22,436 nt of DNA from Acidilobaceae archaeon UBA158. GTDB lineage: Archaea > Thermoproteota > Thermoprotei_A > Sulfolobales > Acidilobaceae. Of the stretch, positions 16,626 to 22,436 are shown one piece after another. The notes under the pieces were generated by a model. The model was not told the DNA's origin. It was given only the letters and a program-made list of their open reading frames with translations, and did no database searches. The stretch covers positions 6,833 through 29,268 of the forward strand of contig DAXV01000060.1 in assembly GCA_002506595.1 (NCBI GenBank), given 5' to 3'. Position numbers and translations under genes: made by a program. Position 1 is the first letter of the stretch. The number at the start of each line of letters is the position of its first letter.

Positions 16626-17930
16626 TTATATGTATTGGTTGATTTTATCTTTAAGTTCATTAAGATTTAGATTGATTCTTTCATTTCTCTTGGTATTATA
16701 AATTGTTACTGTGTTTGTTTCAACTTCCTTTTTGCCTATAAATATTAGCAAAGGTATATCTAGCTTGTTCGCTTTTCTTCTCTGTAATTCTTCTTTACTT
16801 CTATTTAGATCTATTCTAACATTAAATCCTTCATTTCTCAAAATGTTTGCTACATACCAAGCATGTTTAAATAATTCTTGACTCATAAATATAACTTGTA
16901 TTTCTGTAAAAGTTTTTCTACTTAAATTAAACAATCCTAATTCCAATCCTGCATCAATTATTCTTTCTATACCAATACTTCCCCCAGTTGCAGGTATTTG
17001 TTTACCAGAAAAAATTCCAGCTAAGTTATCATATCTTCCTCCTCCAGATACACTTCCAATTCTTGGTTCTTTTAATACCACTTCATAAATAGGTCCTGTA
17101 TAATAATCCAGTCCTCTTACAAGACTTAAGTCTATTACAATATCGTTTTTATAGTTTATTAAATCAAGCATTTCTTTTAAATGATTGTATGCATTATTAA
17201 CCAACTGATTCTTTCCATATTTAGCATATAAAATTTCAAGTATTTCTTCTGGCTTACCGCTTAAACTTATTACATCAATTATTTTGTTTACAATTTCTTC
17301 ATTATTTAATTGCTCTAATAATTCCTTTCTTACATTATCTAAACCTATTTTATCTAGCTTATCAATTATTCTATACACAGCTATTGGAGACTTTATATTA
17401 AGCTCTTGTTCAAATATTCCAGATAAAAGCCTTCTATCATTTAATCTTAAACTAAAACTTGATTGAAATCCTAGAGACTTTATTGCATCTATAATTAAAT
17501 TTATCATTTCAGCATCTGCCTCAGGATAAGGAGATCCAACTATATCTGCATCGCATTGGTAAAATTCTCTATATCTACCTTTTTGAGGTTCTTCATGCCT
17601 CCATACAGGGCTTATTTGATATCTTTTAAATGGCATTTGCAGCTCAGCATGAGAAGAAATGAATCTGGCGAGGGGGACTGTTAAATCATATCTTAATGCA
17701 TATTCCTTATCGCTCCAAGGATCTTTAAATTTCCATATTAATCTGTTTTCTGCCTCTTCTCCATATTTTCCAGCTAGTGTTTCCCAATATTCTATAGCCG
17801 GAGTATCTAAAGGATCAAAACCATATCTTTTAAAGACGTTTTCTATTTTTGATATAAGTTCTTTTCTAAGTATCATTACTTCTGGAGGAAAATCCCTAAA
17901 ACCCCTTGGAGGTCTATATTCTTTTGGCAT
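16626..17930 (-). CDS. hisS: Histidyl-tRNA synthetase
   Basis: Class II aminoacyl-tRNA synthetase that charges tRNA-His. It begins with the usual PRGFRDFPPE. Motif 2 and its loop are RYQISPVWRHEEPQKGRYREFYQCDAD, residues 103-129 (first part RYQISPVWRHEEP). The two HisRS-specific signatures are RGLDYYTGPIYE and SVSGGGRYDNLAG, and motif 3 is GGSIGIERI. The C-terminal anticodon-binding domain spans about residues 340-434. At 434 residues it is a normal archaeal length. The ATG lies nine bases after GGGG. Only 13 bases separate it from the upstream PTPS-like gene, so the two form an operon. Confidence 0.97.
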   Translation of the reverse strand: MPKEYRPPRGFRDFPPEVMILRKELISKIENVFKRYGFDPLDTPAIEYWETLAGKYGEEAENRLIWKFKDPWSDKEYALRYDLTVPLARFISSHAELQMPFKRYQISPVWRHEEPQKGRYREFYQCDADIVGSPYPEADAEMINLIIDAIKSLGFQSSFSLRLNDRRLLSGIFEQELNIKSPIAVYRIIDKLDKIGLDNVRKELLEQLNNEEIVNKIIDVISLSGKPEEILEILYAKYGKNQLVNNAYNHLKEMLDLINYKNDIVIDLSLVRGLDYYTGPIYEVVLKEPRIGSVSGGGRYDNLAGIFSGKQIPATGGSIGIERIIDAGLELGLFNLSRKTFTEIQVIFMSQELFKHAWYVANILRNEGFNVRIDLNRSKEELQRRKANKLDIPLLIFIGKKEVETNTVTIYNTKRNERINLNLNELKDKINQYI

Positions 17931-17943
17931 TTTAAACCCCGTT

Positions 17944-18279
17944 CTATTGTTGAATTTCCAAATAAATTTCTTTGTTAGGTATTTCAGCCTTTATTTGGCA
18001 AATGTTTTTGATATCAATGTTGTTTTTAATGTAAAATAATAGATCTTCAAATGTTCCCTCATTTCCAGTAACTTCCCATAAAGGTTTTCTATTAATAGAT
18101 TTTAGAAATGATGTTAATTTATCTTGTAGTTCTTCTATATCAATTATGGGTTTATTACTAATTGCTCTTTCACAAATACATAGGGTTATTTTTATATCAT
18201 GTCCATGGATATTATAGCCCATACTTTTAATTTTCATTGCTACGCTTATATTATCTGAAACACAGAGCTTCCAGTTCAA
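17944..18279 (-). CDS. 6-pyruvoyl-tetrahydropterin synthase/QueD-family protein, lacking key catalytic residues
   Basis: A 111-residue T-fold protein resembling PTPS/QueD: NIHGHDIKITL (H25, H27) is the zinc pair, PIIDIEELQDKL follows as usual, then TFEDLLFYI and a strand with the substrate glutamate position (KAEIPNKEIYLE, E99). However the first zinc histidine, normally in SAAH, is M15 in SVAMKI. No cysteine sits at the usual catalytic position between it and the HGH pair, and the later DHxxLN segment is replaced by INRKPLWEV. Activity may therefore differ from classic 6-carboxytetrahydropterin or pyruvoyl-tetrahydropterin synthesis. The start is TTG (18279) behind GGTAAG. It is upstream of and cotranscribed with hisS, and divergent from aspS. 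Family fairly likely; function open. Confidence 0.68.
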   Translation of the reverse strand: MNWKLCVSDNISVAMKIKSMGYNIHGHDIKITLCICERAISNKPIIDIEELQDKLTSFLKSINRKPLWEVTGNEGTFEDLLFYIKNNIDIKNICQIKAEIPNKEIYLEIQQ

Positions 18280-18368
18280 TTTCTTACCTAATGTTAATTT
18301 TAAAGTGAAATTTAATTAGTTTTTAGTCTTTCCATAAAAAGTTAAAAATTAAGATAAATGATAAAAGT

Positions 18369-19706
18369 ATGGGGAATATGATGTTAAAGAATAACTTTAT
18401 ACAAGACATATATGACAAATATCAGAATTATTTAAATAAGGAAATTAAAATTTGCGGATGGGTAAGCAACATTAGAGATTTAGGAGGGGTAAAGTTCGTA
18501 TTATTAAGAGATAGAACAGGAATAATGCAATTAGTATTTAAAAAAGGGATAACTCCTGAAGAAGAATTAATAAAGGCTAAAGACCTTGTTAAGGAATCTG
18601 TTATATGTATAGAAGGAATTCTAACAGAGGGTAAATCATCTTTAAAATATGAAGTTCAAGTAAAGAAATTAGATATATTGAACAAGCCTTATGAGCCAAT
18701 ACCTCTTGACCCAGATACTAGTACTGAAGCTCAAATTAATGTTAGACTTGATTATAGATGGTTAGATGTAAGAAACAGAAAAATATCATCAATATTTGTT
18801 TTTGAATCATGGGTCGCAAAGAATTTTAGAGACTATTTAACAGATAACGGATTCGTGGAAATATTTACACCAAAAATAGTTTCAACAGGAACTGAAGGGG
18901 GAGCTGAAGTATTTCCTGTTATATATTTTGGTAAAGAAGCTTACTTAGCTCAAAGCCCACAATTTTATAAACAATTGGCAGTTATCTCAGGGTTAGAAAG
19001 GGTGTTTGAAATAGGTCCAGTTTTTAGAGCTGAAGCATCTCATACTGTTAGGCATTTAGCTGAATTCCATGGTTTGGATTTTGAAATGGGCTATATTAAT
19101 AGCGTTAACGATGTAATGGATATGGTAGAGGGTTTCTTTAGAAGAATGGCAGAAAAAGCTAAGGAAGATAAATACATAAAACAGGTTAGAGAATTTTTTA
19201 ACTTAGATGTATCAATACCAGAAAAAATACCGAGGATAACAATTAGAGAAGCTTATAAAATTTTAGAAAAATATGATAAGCATTTACCTTATGGAAGTGA
19301 TTTGGACACAGAATCCGAAAGGATTTTGGGTGAATATGCTAAAAAAGAGTATAACAGTGATTTTGTATTTGTTACTGAATATCCATGGAAAGTAAGACCA
19401 TTTTATACTATGAGAATAGAAAATGATGATCAGTGGACTTATGGTTTTGACTTGTTATTTAGGGGCCTAGAAGTAGCAACTGGAAGTCAAAGAGAGCACA
19501 GGTATGATATGTTAATTAAAAACTTGAAAGATAAAGGATTGGATGAAAAGAAATTCAAGTTTTACTTAGATTTCTTTAAAGATGGTACACCTCCTCATGG
19601 AGGCGTTGGTTTGGGATTAGAAAGGATTGTAAAGCAGTTTTTGAATTTAGATAATGTAAGAGAGGCAAGATTTTTACCAAGAGATACTGAAAGAATAACA
19701 CCATAA
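18369..19706 (+). CDS. aspS: Aspartyl-tRNA synthetase, archaeal type
   Basis: Class IIb synthetase charging tRNA with aspartate. An N-terminal OB-fold anticodon domain (about residues 20-105) contains ICGWVSNIRDLGGVKF. The catalytic core has TEGGAEVFP, the site-defining YLAQSPQFYKQ, motif 2 VFRAEASHTVRHLAEF, SGLERVFEIG and motif 3 GLGLERIVKQ, ending in LPRDTERITP. The 445-residue length is typical of archaeal AspRS, without the bacterial insertion. Positions 33 and 91 are Ser where the discriminating Thermococcus enzyme has Trp26 and Lys85, hinting it may also charge tRNA-Asn. ATG 18369 may be leaderless, since a TATA-like TTAAAAATTAA lies about 25 bp upstream; ATG 18381 behind GGGGA is an alternative. 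terC follows at once. Confidence 0.95.
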   Translation: MGNMMLKNNFIQDIYDKYQNYLNKEIKICGWVSNIRDLGGVKFVLLRDRTGIMQLVFKKGITPEEELIKAKDLVKESVICIEGILTEGKSSLKYEVQVKKLDILNKPYEPIPLDPDTSTEAQINVRLDYRWLDVRNRKISSIFVFESWVAKNFRDYLTDNGFVEIFTPKIVSTGTEGGAEVFPVIYFGKEAYLAQSPQFYKQLAVISGLERVFEIGPVFRAEASHTVRHLAEFHGLDFEMGYINSVNDVMDMVEGFFRRMAEKAKEDKYIKQVREFFNLDVSIPEKIPRITIREAYKILEKYDKHLPYGSDLDTESERILGEYAKKEYNSDFVFVTEYPWKVRPFYTMRIENDDQWTYGFDLLFRGLEVATGSQREHRYDMLIKNLKDKGLDEKKFKFYLDFFKDGTPPHGGVGLGLERIVKQFLNLDNVREARFLPRDTERITP

Positions 19707-19716
19707 TGTGATCTTA

Positions 19717-20625
19717 ATGATATTATGGATTTTTTTGATAACTTTAATTTTATTTGGTATAAGTATAGAATTTTTGTTTAAGAAAAATTTCAAATATTTA
19801 ATACTAATTTGGATTTTCTTATCTTTTTTCTATTTTGCTATATTATTTATCACAACAAATTTTTATGATTCATATTTATTTCTTACTTCTTATTTACTAG
19901 AAATATCGCTAAGTCTTGATAATATATTAGTATTTTTATTGATATTTACTCAATTTTCTATATCATTTGAATATCAAGAAAAATTAGTCGCCATTGGAAG
20001 TTATTCAGCAATTATTCTAAGATTTTTGTTTGTCTATGTAGGAATTGAACTTATGAAAGTATTTGAATATGGCACAATAGTTTTATCCTTGCTTGTTTTA
20101 TTTAGTGCCTTTGAATTAGCTAAAGAAGAAACTAAGAAAAAAGATGAAAAAGAAAGTGAAGAATCTAGCATTATTAATTTTTTCAAAAAATATTTAAAAA
20201 CAGATTTTAATAATAATGAATTTTCTTTTTTTATTAAGAAAAATGGAAAAATTTTCCCAACTAAATATTTTGTTGTTATACTTGTGATTGAGGTCTCAGA
20301 TATAATTTTTGCATTTGATTCAATACCTGCTATAATACTCATAACAAAAAATGAATTAATTGCTTTCTCATCAACAATTTTTGGCACATTAATTATAAGA
20401 TCTTTATATATGAATGTAAATAAATCTCTATCGTCAATTAAACACATAGAAGGATTTCTTGCTTTTGGATTAGGATATATAGGAATTAGTTCTCTTTTAA
20501 ATAGCCTAAGTAAATTTGTAAAAATAATCTTTATACCAGAATATATTTCAGTTATTGTTATAATATTGATTATATTTTTTGGTTTATTATACTCCTTTTT
20601 AACTAATAAAGTGAGAATAAAATGA
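19717..20625 (+). CDS. TerC-family integral membrane protein
   Basis: A polytopic membrane protein with about seven to nine hydrophobic segments. It has both TerC signatures: EISLSLDN near residue 65 and VIEVSDIIFAFDSIPA near residue 195, whose acidic residues lie in the membrane and are thought to bind metal. Members studied in bacteria affect manganese export and metal loading of secreted proteins; the old tellurite-resistance name is not evidence of that role here. A long charged cytoplasmic loop (about 135-180) separates the halves. I chose ATG 19717 because GTGATC, a good archaeal SD, ends three bases before it; a GTG at 19708 would overlap that SD. It sits just after aspS and overlaps the radical SAM gene by four bases (ATGA), so all three form an operon. 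Confidence 0.88.
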   Translation: MILWIFLITLILFGISIEFLFKKNFKYLILIWIFLSFFYFAILFITTNFYDSYLFLTSYLLEISLSLDNILVFLLIFTQFSISFEYQEKLVAIGSYSAIILRFLFVYVGIELMKVFEYGTIVLSLLVLFSAFELAKEETKKKDEKESEESSIINFFKKYLKTDFNNNEFSFFIKKNGKIFPTKYFVVILVIEVSDIIFAFDSIPAIILITKNELIAFSSTIFGTLIIRSLYMNVNKSLSSIKHIEGFLAFGLGYIGISSLLNSLSKFVKIIFIPEYISVIVIILIIFFGLLYSFLTNKVRIK

Positions 20626-22181
20626 GTTTCAAAAATGTATTAATAATAGATGGATATAATGATGAGCCCGGCGGTTTAGGGGTACCGCCATATATAGATG
20701 TTTACCCTAGATATATAGCGGGAGCTATTTGGAGCGTTGATAAAGATATAAAAATAAGATATTTAACGATAGATCAGCTAAGGAATAGTAATTTAAAAAA
20801 TTATTTGAATTATGATTTAGTAATCTTTTCCGCCGGTGTTGTCGTTCCAGGAAAATACATAGGAGGCAAGCCGATAACTGGTGAAGAATTATTATTATAT
20901 GCTAAAATCATGAATAAGTCATTTAAAGTATTAGTTGGTCCTGCAGCTAGATGGGGCATGGGACAAGAAGGAGGAAAAGAAGCAATAAGTCCTCTGGTAT
21001 TTAAAAAAGCCGGTTTTGATCTTCTTATAACAGGGGATCCAGAAATATATTTTTATGAATTGTTTAAATATGGTGAAAGTTATGCAAATCCTTATAAGAT
21101 AAGAGAAAATTATGATAGTATAGAAAAGTTTTCAGTAATTGGATCAAAGATAATCAAGCAACATCCAAATTATGGAAAAAATCTTATTGTTGAAATAGAA
21201 ACATATAGGGGTTGTGCAAGATGGGTAACAGGAGGCTGTAGTTTTTGTGTTGAACCTTTAAGAGGTAGGCCAATACAGAGATCAAAAGAAGGCATAGTAA
21301 ACGAAATAATTGCATTATATAATAATGGTGCAAGGAATTTCAGGTTAGGAAGGCAGGCTGATATATTAGTTTATGGCTCTAATAAAATTGGAGAAGAGGA
21401 ATGGCCTATCCCGAATCCTAATGAATTGGAAAAATTATTTTATGGTATAAGAAATAATTGCCCTGATTTAGAAGTACTGCACATAGATAATGTTAACCCA
21501 GGTACAATATCACGTTATCCTAAAGAATCTAAAGAAGCCTTAGCAAATATCGTTAAATATCATACTCCTGGGGATGTAGCTGCATTTGGCATAGAATCTT
21601 TAGATCCTAAAGTAATTAAAGAAAATAATTTGAAGGTTACTTTTGATGAAGCCATAAAAGCTATAGAAATAGTAAATAAAATAGGCTCAATAAAAGGATA
21701 TAATGGTATGCCTGAATTATTGCCTGGTATCAACTTTATACTTGGCTTGCCTGGAGAAACTAAAGAAACATATAGATATAATAGAGAATTTTTAGAAGAA
21801 ATTATAAAAAGAAAACTATTGATAAGAAGAGTAAATATCAGAAAATTATTGGCTATAGAAGGATCTAGAGTATATAGAATGGATTATGGAATAAAGAATA
21901 AAAATGAAGGATTAGCAAAGTCTTTTCAATATTATGTTAGAGAAAAATTTGATCCATATATGTTGTCTCTGATAGCTCCAAAAGGAACAATATTAAGGGA
22001 TTTGTGGGTCGAAGAATGTCAAAACGGTTATTGCTATATAAGGCAAGTTGGAAGCTATCCTTTGATAATATTAGTGAAAGGAATTTATCCAAGGCTTAGT
22101 TATATAAATGAAGTAAGGATCTTAGGTGTACATTCTTCCAGATCCTTATTAGGAGAACCCTTATCTTTTTTAAATATCTGA
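20622..22181 (+). CDS. Radical SAM enzyme with widened cysteine motif (archaeal COG1031-like)
   Basis: A 519-residue iron-sulfur protein. The N-terminal 150 residues look like a Rossmann-type, B12-binding-like domain (VLIIDGYNDEPGGLG, DLVIFSAGVVVPG, LLITGDPE). The radical SAM cluster site is ETYRGCARWVTGGCSFCVE with cysteines C198, C206 and C209, a C-x7-C-x2-C spacing instead of the usual C-x3-C-x2-C. SAM-binding features follow (NNGARNFRLGRQADI, DVAAFGIESLDP, NFILGLPGETKETY). The C-terminus may hold the helix-hairpin-helix-like part seen in COG1031 proteins. From memory this archaeal family is widespread and uncharacterised; a nucleic-acid substrate would suit that tail, but this is inference. 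The start ATG overlaps the terC TGA, implying coupled translation. Confidence 0.85.
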   Translation: MSFKNVLIIDGYNDEPGGLGVPPYIDVYPRYIAGAIWSVDKDIKIRYLTIDQLRNSNLKNYLNYDLVIFSAGVVVPGKYIGGKPITGEELLLYAKIMNKSFKVLVGPAARWGMGQEGGKEAISPLVFKKAGFDLLITGDPEIYFYELFKYGESYANPYKIRENYDSIEKFSVIGSKIIKQHPNYGKNLIVEIETYRGCARWVTGGCSFCVEPLRGRPIQRSKEGIVNEIIALYNNGARNFRLGRQADILVYGSNKIGEEEWPIPNPNELEKLFYGIRNNCPDLEVLHIDNVNPGTISRYPKESKEALANIVKYHTPGDVAAFGIESLDPKVIKENNLKVTFDEAIKAIEIVNKIGSIKGYNGMPELLPGINFILGLPGETKETYRYNREFLEEIIKRKLLIRRVNIRKLLAIEGSRVYRMDYGIKNKNEGLAKSFQYYVREKFDPYMLSLIAPKGTILRDLWVEECQNGYCYIRQVGSYPLIILVKGIYPRLSYINEVRILGVHSSRSLLGEPLSFLNI

Positions 22182-22182
22182 A

Positions 22183-22204
22183 TTATATATAAAAATATAT
22201 TTTA
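22183..22204 (+). promoter_or_regulatory. Probable TATA box of the AbrB/PhoU-like gene
   Basis: An A/T-only stretch with TTATATATAAAAA begins just after the radical SAM stop. Its centre near 22189 predicts a transcription start near 22215, which is the centre of the palindrome that follows. This is based on position and composition only. Confidence 0.45.
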
Positions 22205-22228
22205 TGCATATTCTATATAGAATATGCA
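22205..22228. promoter_or_regulatory. Perfect 24-bp palindrome, candidate operator
   Basis: The half-site TGCATATTCTAT (22205-22216) is followed directly by its exact reverse complement (22217-22228) with no spacer or mismatch; the symmetry stops at the flanking A and G. It lies between the TATA-like element and the GAGGGATC SD of the next gene, centred on the predicted transcription start. A dimeric repressor bound here would block transcription. Since the downstream gene encodes an AbrB-domain protein, self-regulation is possible. A terminator hairpin for the radical SAM gene is less likely because no loop or T-tract follows. Confidence 0.65.
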
Positions 22229-22239
22229 GAGGGATCGAA

Positions 22240-22436
22240 TTGATAAGAAAAAATAATAGACAAAATAAAATGTTAAGAAAAGTTCAAATAACCGGTGGAT
22301 CCACTTATATAATTTCAATTCCAAAGGAATGGGCCAAGGAGTTAGGTATAGATAAAGGATTGGAAGTTATGATGGAAATTGATAGGGATAATTCTCTAAA
22401 AATATATTCTCCAAAAAGAGAAATTAAGCCAATAAG
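22240..22436 (+). CDS. AbrB/SpoVT-domain regulator, PhoU-like, partial (runs off right edge)
   Basis: The frame from TTG 22240 stays open to the window end, giving 65 residues. The segment MLRKVQITGGSTYIISIPKEW followed by AKELGIDKGLEV is a swapped-hairpin AbrB/MazE-type DNA-binding domain (first part RKVQITGGSTYIISIPKEW). In archaea this domain commonly heads proteins annotated as phosphate uptake regulators, with PhoU domains further on, but that part lies outside the window. TTG is preferred because GAGGGATC ends three bases before it; an in-frame ATG at 22270 is an alternative with no SD. A perfect palindrome just upstream may be its operator. Confidence 0.78.
   Translation, partial: MIRKNNRQNKMLRKVQITGGSTYIISIPKEWAKELGIDKGLEVMMEIDRDNSLKIYSPKREIKPI

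Noticed and set aside
19717..20625. Tellurite-resistance function for the TerC-like gene
   Set aside because: The TerC name is historical. No other ter genes are nearby, and the conserved residues only support a metal-linked membrane role.
1..22436. CRISPR arrays, insertion sequences, integrase or attachment sites, toxin-antitoxin pairs
   Set aside because: I saw no regularly spaced repeats, transposase or integrase motifs, or paired small toxin/antitoxin genes. The tRNA-Leu has no duplicated 3' fragment that I could find nearby.

Overview
The window looks like chromosomal DNA of a thermophilic member of the Thermoproteota (crenarchaea), probably near the Sulfolobales/Acidilobales. The DNA is very AT-rich, apart from one GC-rich tRNA gene with no encoded CCA. 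Genes are tightly packed and promoters have archaeal TATA-like boxes. The set includes an archaeal AspRS, TmcA, an archaeal TrmI, and a close relative of the crenarchaeal protein-lysine methyltransferase aKMT. About nine of 20 coding genes appear to start at TTG, GTG or CTG, usually behind a short Shine-Dalgarno (SD) such as GGTG or GGGATC. A Caldisphaera-like source would fit the base composition, but I cannot prove a genus.

Layout. 1-900 (minus): 5' part of a secreted beta-helix protein that runs off the left edge. 901-1211: AT-rich divergent promoter region. 1212-1658: a GNAT acetyltransferase whose true start seems to be CTG; its stop codon touches the 3' end of tRNA-Leu(UAG) on the other strand. 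1821-2105 (minus): small zinc-ribbon protein. 2211-3966 (plus): sugar-nucleotide epimerase and tRNA m1A methyltransferase TrmI, convergent with a coiled-coil protein of unknown function. 4644-6227 (plus): acyl-CoA synthetase, back to back with a minus-strand series tmcA, flavin reductase, aKMT (9861 down to 6228).

10139-12541 (plus): phosphoenolpyruvate synthase, convergent with a minus-strand block reading GH38 alpha-mannosidase then a hypothetical protein. Upstream of these on the same strand lie a PTPS/QueD-like protein, hisS and a nicotinamidase. 18369-22181 (plus): a tight operon aspS, terC-like membrane protein, radical SAM enzyme. 22240 to the right edge: start of an AbrB/PhoU-type regulator behind a perfect 24-bp palindrome.

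Functionally this is mostly housekeeping: translation and tRNA modification (tRNA-Leu, TrmI, TmcA, HisRS, AspRS), protein modification (GNAT, aKMT) and central or carbohydrate metabolism (PEP synthase, acyl-CoA synthetase, alpha-mannosidase, epimerase, nicotinamidase). I see no CRISPR array, insertion sequence, toxin-antitoxin pair or defence island, and no clear undescribed multi-gene system. The best leads are small: two strong candidate operators (7313-7373 and 22205-22228), a CTG start, a radical SAM enzyme with widened cysteine spacing, a PTPS-family protein lacking key catalytic residues, and an AspRS with residues suggesting relaxed tRNA specificity.
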